The position numbers and the translations under genes are program-made. Below the pieces are notes generated by a model. It made no database searches and was not told the origin of the DNA. It was given only the letters and a program-made list of their open reading frames with translations. DNA of 35,541 nt, taken from contig JAFCCJ010000005.1 in assembly GCA_017610305.1 (NCBI GenBank), positions 1-35,541 of the forward strand, written 5' to 3'. This document shows, piece by piece, positions 23,301 through 31,193 of the stretch; the stretch's first letter is position 1; each line of letters begins with the position of its first letter. The DNA comes from Candidatus Iainarchaeum sp. (GTDB lineage: Archaea > Iainarchaeota > Iainarchaeia > Iainarchaeales > JAFCCJ01).

Positions 23301-23581
23301 TCGCCATTGGGAACATCAATAAGAAACTCATGCTCAGCATTTATCTGGTGCAAATCCCTTTCCAAATCATTCCCCAGTTCCCGGTCGGTTGCATATATGC
23401 TGGTTAAATTATCCCAGCCATAGCCGATTGATGGACTGTATGCGTCTGCCGTGAACTGAGTATAGCCCGACATTACTGGGGAGCTGGCTGTGCCGAAATC
23501 GAGTTTTAGTGGGAGGGATGCAGTTGCTGAAACCAATCCCGAAAGGAGTATTACGGAAATTAATAGAATCGCTTTTTTCAT
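20354..23581 (-). CDS. Large modular exported beta-helix protein (carbohydrate-active-like)
   Basis: 1,075 residues from the leaderless ATG at 23581. Signal peptide (1-20, MKKAILLISVILLSGLVSAT). A malectin-like carbohydrate-binding domain follows (about 25-168, LKLDFGTASSPVMSGYTQFT ... GEYNVTLHFYDAVF ... GAGLILNGLEV). A cysteine-rich link contains a MopE-type motif CGNGIDEDCDGSD (213-225). A jelly-roll domain resembling LamG or alginate-lyase-type sandwiches spans about 235-490 (YYRWYIKYDPTWTW; GILIVWIDGEKVFYMND). A second cysteine-rich stretch leads to a right-handed parallel beta-helix (about 575-960) with repeated NNVIVENNTIYD/NVTIRNNHIYD coils as in pectate lyase-like proteins. No catalytic residues are obvious, so enzyme versus adhesin is open. 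No C-terminal membrane helix, so it may be released or bound otherwise. It converges with uppS, 2 nt apart. Confidence 0.82.
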   Translation of the reverse strand: MKKAILLISVILLSGLVSATASLPLKLDFGTASSPVMSGYTQFTADAYSPSIGYGWDNLTSIYATDRELGNDLERDLHQINAEHEFLIDVPNGEYNVTLHFYDAVFSQGLMNADIEGQNVITDLMLPYGTHSTQTFETSVTDGQLTIRIYNSNPGAGLILNGLEVEEVGGCSEGVTRACQTSLDGICSEGEETCSAEEWGPCEQTVFPETETCGNGIDEDCDGSDLQCPSEGIIFEDDFDSWTDMAPEDDYIIWNTNTSDLITSSGGKWDIGESAGWSTYGKPDTEVIHYNGRLNSAAMVINHEDRHNTSGGIIKWLPERTHDELYYRWYIKYDPTWTWTDGTGQKLSRIRWILPEEPLKHGDPDDIIVKFVWARKAFNIYPLTDGRTVYANPEVCMTGLDACTKNYGEGDWISMETYIKLNDEGVNNGILIVWIDGEKVFYMNDVLLRDDASRHLTSISIGDNLDSVPWTEPEEKPMWWDDIAFSTEYIGPVECPDSIEITPENVGTCYCGTGQPNPDCANPAGPCDPGSSTICIEPNVIACEGIVDSGYCVDGVWQQSLEGGICETTPEHCKYASNRADEGDSSFENPWNITQAYTLVQAGDIVYFRGGYYDVSGGTPKITASGTADAWITFKAYPGELPHLDAKNTGNCPMNFLADGPDYRTNNIIIDGFEMSNIGETPGTSNYCSGAIKFDMIVGELIGENIIIRNNVLHGMSACVNNPVCSNRGMIMIGMINNVIVENNTIYDIGHDSQNSAGIFAMPGGYNWGPNYGINVTIRNNHIYDASGLARCIKIKYLNHGPYYIHDNVFHDCSVAVSIWALDGLEFYNNLVYNVANGVHEGSVGPGYPDGWDFYDVPNKYYNNTFYNCTGINNAALEFRDDNDVSNRIISDNIFVNCSSYATINVVDEALDYTKISSNRNCAYYPGSTYLRYHDQYDCDDGCLSFEQVQQAPYYYELGSVKLTESQAANLFVDPVNGDLHLNNPDLCPGMGAFAGSFQQCNVDAQACTISLGTINTCMQNNLQYQYTATETVENTVSGLQANGAYNIKIENLTAETEQNISGNSNSAGVLGFSS

Positions 23582-23600
23582 GTGAAATAATAACCACAAA

Positions 23601-23612
23601 CTAATATATTAG
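23601..23612 (-). promoter_or_regulatory. Symmetric TATA-like box for the beta-helix gene
   Basis: CTAATATATTAG, a perfect palindrome, is centred 25-26 nt upstream of the ATG at 23581. This predicts a leaderless mRNA and supports that ATG over the track start at 23599. Confidence 0.6.
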
Positions 23613-23695
23613 CCTTAAGGGAAGAATTCTGGAATTTCATTGGAAATTCCAGGGAAAATATAAATAATCTTCCATACCAATTATTTCGGGATAAA

Positions 23696-24829
23696 ATGTA
23701 TATGGTTGCTGTTGTTGGGGGAGGTCCTGTAGGATTGCATCTTGCAAGGAGATTGCAGGAGGAGGGTTGGGAAACGGTTCTTTTGGAGGAGCATTCTGCA
23801 ATAGGAAAGCCCGTGAATTGCGCAGGCCTGATAAGTGCCTCAGGGGTTAAGGGCCTAAAACTGAATCTTGGGGATTCCCTTGTTAATGAGATTAAGGGGG
23901 CGAGAATTTTTTCCCCGCACAATGAAATGCTTGAGGTTAAAAGATCAAGAACTGTCGCATATGTAATTGACCGGGAAATGTTTGACAAGTCGCTTTACAA
24001 GGAGGCGAAGGAAAAGGGGGTTGAGGTCAGGCTCAACACAAAACTGATTGATGTCAGGAATGAAACCCTTTTTGTTGAGGCCGGAACAAGGGGAGAGCTG
24101 CTGAAAGCGAAATATGTTGTCGGCGCCGATGGAGTCACCTCCAAAATGAGGACTTTGGTAGGCGTTAACACCTCCCCAAAGGACTTTGTCCACGCCTATC
24201 AGGCAAAGGTAAAAGGGAACTTCAACAAAAAATTTGTGGAGGTTTATTTCAGGGATTATGCGAAGGGTTTTTTCGCGTGGGTAATTCCTGAGAGTGAGGC
24301 TGTTGCAAGGGTTGGCATTGCCACAAGCGAGGGAAATGTAAAGAACGCGTTTGACCTATTTGTTTCGGAAAAGAATTTCACAGGGTCATTTTATTCAAAA
24401 TCAAGCGCACTAATTCCCATAGGCTTGCCCCCAAAAAACCTGATTAAGGACAACCTGTTTCTTGTGGGGGATGCCGCCTTCCAGACCAAGGCATCAACAG
24501 GAGGGGGGGTCATTACAGGAATAACTGCTGCCGAGGCATTGTGCAAGGCAATTGGCGGCTATTTCAAGGAAAGAACTTCCCTTAGCAGCTACTATTCGCA
24601 TCTGAAACCCCTCAATAAGGAGCTGAAAAGCCACTGGAAAATCCATAACTTCCTTTCAAAAATGGGCGAGGACAAAATGGACAAGACATTCCGCAACATA
24701 AAGAATGCCGGAGTGGAAGAATTCCTGAATGAGTATGGGGACATGGACAGGCCGACCTCGTTTTTGGGGAAGGCATTAACAAAACCAAGTTTGTGGAAAT
24801 TGGCCCCATTGGCGCTGCGGTTTTTGTGA
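23696..24829 (+). CDS. Geranylgeranyl reductase family flavoprotein
   Basis: 377 residues. N-terminal FAD-binding Rossmann motif VAVVGGGPVGLHLARRL, then LLEEHSAIGKPVNCAGLIS (the conserved xxGxxxxCxG region of geranylgeranyl reductases with its Cys), a middle VVGADGVTSKMR motif, and a C-terminal NLFLVGDAAFQTKASTGGGVITGI, the second FAD-binding motif. In archaea such enzymes saturate the geranylgeranyl chains of digeranylgeranylglycerophospholipids. Related family members act on other isoprenoids, so the exact substrate is not fixed by sequence. A TATA-like AAATATAAAT (23656-23665) lies about 35 nt upstream, giving a short leader; ATG at 23696 or 23702 may start translation. Confidence 0.88.
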   Translation: MYMVAVVGGGPVGLHLARRLQEEGWETVLLEEHSAIGKPVNCAGLISASGVKGLKLNLGDSLVNEIKGARIFSPHNEMLEVKRSRTVAYVIDREMFDKSLYKEAKEKGVEVRLNTKLIDVRNETLFVEAGTRGELLKAKYVVGADGVTSKMRTLVGVNTSPKDFVHAYQAKVKGNFNKKFVEVYFRDYAKGFFAWVIPESEAVARVGIATSEGNVKNAFDLFVSEKNFTGSFYSKSSALIPIGLPPKNLIKDNLFLVGDAAFQTKASTGGGVITGITAAEALCKAIGGYFKERTSLSSYYSHLKPLNKELKSHWKIHNFLSKMGEDKMDKTFRNIKNAGVEEFLNEYGDMDRPTSFLGKALTKPSLWKLAPLALRFL

Positions 24830-24846
24830 AATTTAAAGAGAAAATT

Positions 24847-27123
24847 TCAACTCTTTCTTAAAATAATTAGTACTGAAAGCAAAACGAAAACAACTAATAA
24901 TGGATTTATCTCAGCTACTGATACAGATTTAAATGTGCTGACTGATATGTATTTACTTTGCTCATTATTACTAAGATATTCCTCACCAATGCCTGGCGGA
25001 TCAACGCGCATAGTTATTTTATAACTGCCAGGGTCAAAAGAGGTCAAGGTTTCAGTAAAGCTAACTGTAGTTTCGTTTAAAGCCACAATAGTTTCAGTTG
25101 AAGAGTCAGAAAGCAGTGGTGTCCCGTCTAAACTTTTTATTTCAAGATAAACAGTGGCATCCAAAGCATCGGAATGATTATTCGCCACTGTTGCTGAAAC
25201 CTTTAGCTGGTCTTCGGAATCAAAACTCGAAGTTTCTTCCCAAACTGAAACTTCATATTTTTCAGTTATGATATTTTTCAGAATAAAAATATCTTCCGGA
25301 ATTGGGGGCCCTACTCCGGCAAAATCCAGGGTTAGCAAAGCAGAATCATTCCAAATGGGATTTCCCAAATCATCATATATAGTAATGTCAAGTTTGAAAT
25401 ATTCATCGATTGAGGGGGTCTCATCAATGTCAATACAAATCTCCCCTGTTATTGTGTCTCCCCTATTTACAGTATTTGCGGTTGGCACAATCACCCCGTC
25501 TACTGTAACATCCATGCCTGAACTGGATTCGCTTTCAATAGTCATAATATCTGAGGTTATCTGCTCTGTAATCAACTCGTCAATTATTTCAGGTATTTCT
25601 GAAGGGTCGGTATAAGGTCTTGCAATCCCGCCATTTGCGTTTGTAACAATAGTTATTTCCCCTGCTGGGCAGAGGGGAAATCCTGCGCAACCAGCATTAT
25701 CACAGCTGGGATCGTGATCAGTTGAATAAATTGCCGAAACAGTTATCTCTTCGGGAACAGCATAGTTTTGTATTTCAGTAGATAGATAATTTATAGGCCC
25801 AAATTTTGCTTCCTGGCAATCGTTGCTTGCATCGGTGAGTAATATGATTAATTTTGATGCCTCCTCTCTCCAGGACATCTGAGGAATGGTGCGCCCAGTA
25901 GGCTCTGTTGCTGATGCATCAATAGTGTTTATTATGAAATCAGCCCATGGTTCATGCCCGCCACCGACCTCAACACTGCCAATCTTACTGGCGACGAGCA
26001 GCAAATTTGTAGTCAAATCCTCCCGATAAAAAAACGGGTATGTCGCGCTAGTTCCCTCCATTATTGAAATCCCGATCTTGAGACAATCTTCCGGCGGATT
26101 TTCGGCAGCATTGCAGAGGGTAAGTACTGTGTTTGCAATAAGTACAATAGAACCCATTACAGAATCAATCTCCTCCTGCATGCTTCCACTCGCATCAAGC
26201 ACAAAAACCAAATCAAGGGGTTTTGTAATTATTGAACTTGAAAGATTGTTTTGGATTTCATAACCCAAACAATATGGAGTTGTGCAGGGAGGTCCCCCAG
26301 GGCATGGATCAATTATCAAATCATCCAAAGCATTTGCAGGATAACAAGTATCATAACCTGCAGGTGCAACCTCATCAAGGCACAGGCTAAATTCAAGATC
26401 CCCTGCCTTATAAACCCTTATTATGAAATTTCCTGTTGTGGTGCTGCCCCCGTCGAAAGCGTCCACCGACACTGCGCAATCTTCATAATCTCCTGCAATT
26501 GTCCTACTCGGGGCACCAATATTAACAGAATCCCCGTTAAGTTCGATGGTAGAGCTGGAAAATAAAGAACCTCCCCCTGCTGTGCAATCATCAGCATCAA
26601 GACTTGAAAAAGTTAAAGGATCATTGTCTCTATCAAAGAAAAGATCGTTGAGATTAAATGTTGCCCCGGCGCTGTCTTCAAATAGAATGGCTCTAACCCC
26701 GCTATAAAATTCAGGGGGATCGGAGGTATTTATTACAAGTATGTCTTGAAGCAAATCATAATCTATTTCAATTGGAGTAGCAGTGTTTGCCCCAACTACG
26801 ACAATATCATATTGCCCATCCTCAATATTGCTCCATGAAGCAGTGTGAGTATAGGTTCCGTCATTGGATTCAAGTACCAGTAAAGAATCATAAAAAGGGT
26901 CTGACAACAAAGGGTTAGTTATATTCATGTGCCCAATAACAACCCGATATCCTAGAAGGTCAAAGCTGGGATCTGGCTCGGCAATTGTAAAAGTGATATC
27001 AAACGCTGGCTCAGTAGGATTTCCGTCAGTTATGGTGGTTGGATCATCTATAGTTACAAGCGGAGCTGCGTTTACAAGGGAGAACAACCCGATAATCAAA
27101 AATAAAACTATAATGTGTCTCAT
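24847..27123 (-). CDS. Exported von Willebrand factor A domain surface protein
   Basis: 758 residues. Signal peptide (1-19, MRHIIVLFLIIGLFSLVNA), beta-rich N-terminal domains (20-245), a cysteine-rich loop (248-285), then a VWA domain (about 303-530). Its metal-ion-dependent adhesion site DASGS (310-314) is intact, with later TDASND as the third MIDAS strand. Two Ig-like or CARDB-like domains follow (LKVSATVANNHSDALDATVYLEI is CARDB-typical), then a C-terminal membrane helix (INPLLVVFVLLSVLIIL) and RKS tail. VWA domains with intact MIDAS bind protein or surface ligands through a divalent cation, so a cell-contact role is likely. TATA-like CTTTTATATATC (27146-27157) lies 28 nt upstream of the ATG. 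Confidence 0.85.
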   Translation of the reverse strand: MRHIIVLFLIIGLFSLVNAAPLVTIDDPTTITDGNPTEPAFDITFTIAEPDPSFDLLGYRVVIGHMNITNPLLSDPFYDSLLVLESNDGTYTHTASWSNIEDGQYDIVVVGANTATPIEIDYDLLQDILVINTSDPPEFYSGVRAILFEDSAGATFNLNDLFFDRDNDPLTFSSLDADDCTAGGGSLFSSSTIELNGDSVNIGAPSRTIAGDYEDCAVSVDAFDGGSTTTGNFIIRVYKAGDLEFSLCLDEVAPAGYDTCYPANALDDLIIDPCPGGPPCTTPYCLGYEIQNNLSSSIITKPLDLVFVLDASGSMQEEIDSVMGSIVLIANTVLTLCNAAENPPEDCLKIGISIMEGTSATYPFFYREDLTTNLLLVASKIGSVEVGGGHEPWADFIINTIDASATEPTGRTIPQMSWREEASKLIILLTDASNDCQEAKFGPINYLSTEIQNYAVPEEITVSAIYSTDHDPSCDNAGCAGFPLCPAGEITIVTNANGGIARPYTDPSEIPEIIDELITEQITSDIMTIESESSSGMDVTVDGVIVPTANTVNRGDTITGEICIDIDETPSIDEYFKLDITIYDDLGNPIWNDSALLTLDFAGVGPPIPEDIFILKNIITEKYEVSVWEETSSFDSEDQLKVSATVANNHSDALDATVYLEIKSLDGTPLLSDSSTETIVALNETTVSFTETLTSFDPGSYKITMRVDPPGIGEEYLSNNEQSKYISVSTFKSVSVAEINPLLVVFVLLSVLIILRKS

Positions 27124-27166
27124 TTGTCAATAATAAGGATAAACTGATATATAAAAGTATAGAAAA

Positions 27167-27261
27167 TAGCCCCGAGGAGATTCGAACTCCTGTCACTGCC
27201 TTTCCCTATTTGGTCATAAAATATCAGAGGGCAGTATCCTTGGCCACTAGACTACGGGGCT
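27167..27261 (-). tRNA. tRNA-Gln(CUG) with a 22-nt BHB intron
   Basis: Reading the minus strand from 27261: acceptor AGCCCCG pairs with CGGGGCT, D-arm GTCT/GGAT, anticodon stem CTGCC/GGCAG, T-arm AGGAG-TTCGAAT-CTCCT, discriminator A at 27167, CCA not encoded. The anticodon loop after removal of the intron is CTCTGAA, anticodon CTG, which decodes CAG glutamine. A1-U72 fits archaeal tRNA-Gln. The intron follows position 37, the commonest archaeal site. A TATA-like ATTAAAAATC (27288-27297) lies about 32 nt upstream. A T-run (ATTTTC) follows the 3' end. Confidence 0.93.
27202..27223 (-). other. tRNA intron in a canonical bulge-helix-bulge
   Basis: The 22-nt intron TATTTTATGACCAAATAGGG plus AA sits in an ideal splicing-endonuclease substrate. 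The outer helix is CTGCC/GGCAG. A three-base bulge AAA lies on the 3' side. The central four-pair helix is CTCT/AGGG (one U-G). A three-base bulge GAT lies on the 5' side, and the inner helix is ATTT/AAAT. Cutting between second and third base of each bulge removes exactly 22 nt and joins A37 to A38. Confidence 0.9.
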
Positions 27262-27326
27262 GTTAACTAAGAAATTCTGCTGGAAAAGATTTTTAATCTC
27301 TCCCCCCCTACTTATTCTTGGTTCAA

Positions 27327-27683
27327 ATGCTGGATTTCATAATATCAACAATACTTTTCATCCTTGTTGTGACCATTCCGGGCTATGCAATTACACTGGC
27401 ATTTTTCACCAAAAAGGGGGAAATTGACCTTATTGAGAGATTGACCTTCTCACTTTTATTCTCAATAATTTTCCCGCCGATTCTTATCCTGATTGAGAAC
27501 CAGTTATTGGGAATTCCGCTGGATTTCATTTCAGTAGCCAGCACTGAAATATTCCTTATTATCATTTCCCTGCTGGTTTACTTTGCAAGGATAAAAAAAA
27601 TCAATGCCCCGGAAATTTTCTACAAATACATTCCCGCGGTGAATGAGAAAGATGCGCAGGAATTAATCCCTAAAATAAGCTAA
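27327..27683 (+). CDS. Small DUF1616-like membrane protein
   Basis: 118 residues from the ATG at 27327 (the track uses TTG 27318). Three hydrophobic segments are visible: LDFIISTILFILVVTIPGYAITLAFF, LLFSIIFPPILILIENQLL, and STEIFLIIISLLVYFA. The order PGYAI-x-L-x-FF...IDLIERLTFSLLFSI-PP resembles the N-terminal half of DUF1616 proteins, but those are about twice as long. It has the membrane part only, with a short soluble end (KYIPAVNEKDAQELIPKIS). Role unknown; assignment to the family is by eye. It diverges from the tRNA and converges with the fibronectin-III protein. Confidence 0.65.
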   Translation: MLDFIISTILFILVVTIPGYAITLAFFTKKGEIDLIERLTFSLLFSIIFPPILILIENQLLGIPLDFISVASTEIFLIIISLLVYFARIKKINAPEIFYKYIPAVNEKDAQELIPKIS

Positions 27684-27692
27684 TTTTTTACT

Positions 27693-30600
27693 TTAATCCC
27701 TGCCAGGTCTCCAGGCGAATTTCCCTGAATCATTGTCGCCCTTCTCCTTTGCATTGAACCAGTCATCCAGTTCCCTGCTTACATTGGACCAAATGGAATC
27801 TCCCTTGTGGACATCCTTTACGGCATCATTCAGTCCCCATGGACCTGCCCCTTCACTTTTCCCTTTCTTGTATTTCTTGTAGCTGTGCCTCACGAAAAGC
27901 CCGCTGCCGAACATCACAAATATAAGGGCAAGTACAACGAGTATGATGATAACGATTATTATGATTGTGACAAGGTCAATCCCTCCGCCAGCAGCCTGTT
28001 TGAATCTTGGTGTTTCCCCGCTTGGCAATGGAACAGGAGGCGCAATGAAATCATTTATCACTCCATCATCAATTAATGCATCGGCTTTGTTCCTGGAAAT
28101 GTTTCGCAGCTCATAGCTGAAAGTTGCTGATTCACCCGCATCAACAGTTGCGCTGAATTTAATTATCGGGTCGGATTCAATTACAGTAAAGCCCCCGGAA
28201 ATTTCCGAGGAATCCTCTGCAAAGCTCTTTGGAACGAATTCTATAATCTGGATTGTTTTTGTTTCCCCTGAGTTGTTTGTAAACTTAATTTCAATCTTCG
28301 CATCATATGTGGCAAGGGAATCTGTCCCCTTTTTTGTAATTGTCAGATTTCTTTCAACACCATTTTCCGAAAGAAGCTCAACAGCTTTTTCTGACTGTGC
28401 GCCGATTAAATTGGTGGCGTTCACCAAACCAACTAGGTTGTCGCTGCTGAAATTATATTTGGCGGTTTTGTAGGTTGTTTCTTCGGATGGAGGGGGCACA
28501 GGAGGAGATTCTCCATTATTTTTCAGTGAAACCGAGATTATTGCCTCATCGGCATTTGCGGCCTTGTCCTTTGCTTCAGCTTTTAGCTCATACTGCCCAT
28601 CCGCAAGTTCGCTTGTGTCCCAGCTGTAAACATAATTCCCGCCGGTTTTTTTGGTAACTCCTGAAATTTTCTCCCAGTCACCGGTTGATTTGTAATAAAA
28701 GTTAACTGTTTTGATTCCTGAGCCCGCATCCGAAGCATCTGCTTTAAGGTCAACAATTCCGCTTAGTTCGGCATTTCCCTCAGGCGCCTCCCAGGTGATC
28801 GATGGTTCGGAAGCATCAATATAAAAGTCGGCCAATGCATCGCACAAATTATCTTCTGAATCATATCCCATTATGAGAATCTGTGCATTGCCGGTTTCAC
28901 CACTATCCACCGTAAATGAGGTTGAAATAAGGGAGGTATTATTCTTATTGTCCTCCAGGCGGGTGGTTTTACCGTCAAACTTCAGCTTCACATCAGTATC
29001 GTACATCCTCCCCCCTGCTGAGGAAACACTAACATCCACTGTTCCTTCCCGCACATAGTCATCAACATCAATATTGATTGTTATATCGCAGCCAATCTCC
29101 GATCTTGCATTCCTCTCAGGAGTCATGCTTCCAGGGTTTCCAAGATCGTCAAGCGGCCTTAGTTTGTAGTAATATGTTGTATTTGCCCTAAGGTCGGCGT
29201 CATCATCGGTAAAGTATGTGTTGGTGGTTGTTTCCAGTTTATGTGTTCCGGAATCAGATATGCCGAAGTCCCTGAAAACACTCCTGTAAACCTCATAGCT
29301 GCCCATTCCCACCTCGTCATCACTTGATGCATCCCATTCAAGCCTTATTGTTCCATCGCTCCTTGCGGTGGCTGTGAAATCACTTGGTGTGCTTGGGCCC
29401 GTGGTGTCAATCTTAACTGTGAAATGGTTTGTGCTTCCGCAGCAGCTTCCAGTGCATGCCCTCAGATGGAAGTAAAAGATACCATCGGCTTTGCTTTCAG
29501 TGTAATCTGTAGCTGGAAAATCAATTGTTTCATTAGGGGTTGTTGAGGATGACTGGTCAAATACAAAACTATAACCTGTTGCGCTGCTTACACTTGCCCA
29601 GCTGAAATCAACACTTCCGTTTGCTGTCCAGGAATTATGTGTGTGAGTGGAACTTTCAACATTAGGGGTTCCCAAACTGCATCCGCTTTCCACAGGCGTC
29701 ACCAAATCACTGCTTTCAGAAGCGGCACTTACATGGCCTAAGGCATCTTGGGCAGAGATTTTGTAATAATAGCCGGTTCCATTGCCCAATCCTGAATCAG
29801 TGTATTCAGTTGTGCCTGTGGCAACGGTTGTAACCGAGGTATTTGCATCCCAGGCATCTCCTGCAGTAATTCTGTAAATTTTAATTTCTGTAACATCAAC
29901 CTCTCCATGGGCGCTCCAGCTGATTGTGACCGCACCATTTCCGGCAGAAACACTTGGCTTTCCCGGTGCGGCAGGGGTTCCGGGAGAAATACTTACTGTT
30001 TCAGCAGGAATAGGGTTTTCATTTGGGACTCCATCAACTGCGGTAACTGCAAAGTAATAATTTATGTTTGTGGTAAGTGAATCTGCCTCATAAGTGGTTG
30101 TTGAGGAGTCTGTAGTTCCAACAGCTGTTAATGAACTGACCTCAGTTATTGCGGAAGTCTCCTGATAAATGTTGTAATGGTCCAAATCCCCTGCTCCGCT
30201 TGCGGTCCAGTCCAACTGGACACTTGTGTCCGTTAACTCTGTAACTGTTAATCCTGTAATTTCGTCAGGAGCAGTCGTATCCGCAGCACTGATTGTGAAC
30301 ATCCAGGAGGCCTGTGTTGCCGCGTTTCCTAATGCATCACTCACATCGAGAGTAATATTAACTTCCTGGGCATCGGTAAAACTTGTGGAAGGGGTAAATG
30401 TAACTGTTCCTGCTGAATAAGCAAGTTCTGCATCGGCGGTTGTGTAATCAGTGCCCTCAACATTCATTGAAATTGTTGCTTCATCAATTCCTGAACCGGT
30501 ATCGGCCAATGTTGCGGTTATTGGTTGATCCACATTGCTGGAAGTACCTGCATCGGCAGGGTCCAAAGCGGAAATTGTGGGAACTCCCCCGTCAACCTGG

Positions 30601-31004
30601 AACTCGTATCCTGCCCCGCCATTGTCTTCAGTTGATGAATCCCCGACAACTATAAAATTAATTTGATCCGCATCGGCCAAGCCTGAAATTGTGCCAGTAA
30701 AAGTCATTGCAGTGGTGCCATCAGTCCAGCTATCCAAGGTGGTTAAGGAAACACTGGTATCCCCTGTTGTTGCAAGTTCTCCATCAGTCTTGTAATATAG
30801 GTCCGCAGGGCCTAAATTGTCGGCATCATCCAGTACAGTTATAGTAACAGTGATATCTGCCGCTTTTAGGAATTCAGAATTATCAAATGCAGTTGCAGTA
30901 TTGGTGCCATCAGAAGCCGAGGATACCGTAATGCCGGTGACTTCAGCCTGTACGCTGATTGCAAGGACTAATAATAGAAGACAAAAAAGGCCAAATTTTC
31001 TCAA
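27693..31004 (-). CDS. Large exported fibronectin-III surface protein with C-terminal anchor
   Basis: 1,103 residues. Signal peptide (1-20, MRKFGLFCLLLLVLAISVQA), two beta domains, three fibronectin type III domains (about 244-340, 342-438, 537-635), an additional Ig-like segment (455-535), a Big_9-like domain (about 735-827), then a domain at 865-988 shared with the 16746 protein (EFVPKSFAED ... SDPIIKFSATVDAGESATFSYEL). A membrane helix (1009-1033) and an unusually long 70-residue cytoplasmic tail with a GDNDSGKFAWRPGRD end follow. The start is TTG at 31004: the codon just before it is TGA, so no earlier start exists. The ribosome binding site GAGGGA lies six bases upstream. Probably an adhesin or envelope component. 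Confidence 0.85.
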   Translation of the reverse strand: MRKFGLFCLLLLVLAISVQAEVTGITVSSASDGTNTATAFDNSEFLKAADITVTITVLDDADNLGPADLYYKTDGELATTGDTSVSLTTLDSWTDGTTAMTFTGTISGLADADQINFIVVGDSSTEDNGGAGYEFQVDGGVPTISALDPADAGTSSNVDQPITATLADTGSGIDEATISMNVEGTDYTTADAELAYSAGTVTFTPSTSFTDAQEVNITLDVSDALGNAATQASWMFTISAADTTAPDEITGLTVTELTDTSVQLDWTASGAGDLDHYNIYQETSAITEVSSLTAVGTTDSSTTTYEADSLTTNINYYFAVTAVDGVPNENPIPAETVSISPGTPAAPGKPSVSAGNGAVTISWSAHGEVDVTEIKIYRITAGDAWDANTSVTTVATGTTEYTDSGLGNGTGYYYKISAQDALGHVSAASESSDLVTPVESGCSLGTPNVESSTHTHNSWTANGSVDFSWASVSSATGYSFVFDQSSSTTPNETIDFPATDYTESKADGIFYFHLRACTGSCCGSTNHFTVKIDTTGPSTPSDFTATARSDGTIRLEWDASSDDEVGMGSYEVYRSVFRDFGISDSGTHKLETTTNTYFTDDDADLRANTTYYYKLRPLDDLGNPGSMTPERNARSEIGCDITINIDVDDYVREGTVDVSVSSAGGRMYDTDVKLKFDGKTTRLEDNKNNTSLISTSFTVDSGETGNAQILIMGYDSEDNLCDALADFYIDASEPSITWEAPEGNAELSGIVDLKADASDAGSGIKTVNFYYKSTGDWEKISGVTKKTGGNYVYSWDTSELADGQYELKAEAKDKAANADEAIISVSLKNNGESPPVPPPSEETTYKTAKYNFSSDNLVGLVNATNLIGAQSEKAVELLSENGVERNLTITKKGTDSLATYDAKIEIKFTNNSGETKTIQIIEFVPKSFAEDSSEISGGFTVIESDPIIKFSATVDAGESATFSYELRNISRNKADALIDDGVINDFIAPPVPLPSGETPRFKQAAGGGIDLVTIIIIVIIILVVLALIFVMFGSGLFVRHSYKKYKKGKSEGAGPWGLNDAVKDVHKGDSIWSNVSRELDDWFNAKEKGDNDSGKFAWRPGRD

Positions 31005-31010
31005 TCAAAA

Positions 31011-31016
31011 TCCCTC
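31011..31016 (-). promoter_or_regulatory. RBS supporting a TTG start
   Basis: GAGGGA on the minus strand lies six bases before TTG at 31004. Together with TATA-like GAATATATAGAA (31046-31057, expected transcript start near 31025) it supports the TTG as start of the fibronectin-III gene. Confidence 0.6.
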
Positions 31017-31100
31017 AAATACCATCAAAGACACATCTGATCAAATTCTATATATTCGGTTTAGAAATGTTTTAAAATGCATTACGCGGCACTGATACAT

Positions 31101-31122
31101 AATTCAGAATCTGCGCTGAATT
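31101..31122. repeat. Inverted repeat in the divergent intergenic region
   Basis: AATTCAG (31101-31107) and CTGAATT (31116-31122) form a perfect 7-bp inverted repeat with 8-nt spacer. They lie midway between the divergent fibronectin-III and COG2426 genes. It could be an operator or a small hairpin. There is nothing else in this roughly 190-nt gap beyond the promoter elements (TTCTATATATTC at 31046-31057 and CATTTAAATTCC around 31156-31167). Confidence 0.4.
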
Positions 31123-31193
31123 TTCTCGCACCATATTTTACTCCCTATACATAACCATTTAAATTCCTTTTATTCCTTTTAAATGTGGTTGGA

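Noticed and set aside
27167-27261. tRNA-Glu or tRNA-Ile(GAT) reading
   Set aside because: Reading GAT as anticodon breaks the 7-base loop and the bulge-helix-bulge; CTC never follows a loop U33. Only CTG with the intron after A37 fits every helix.
31101-31122. Independent small RNA in the 31005-31190 gap
   Set aside because: Only one short hairpin, no terminator-like T-run and no promoter at a matching distance, so kept just as an inverted repeat.
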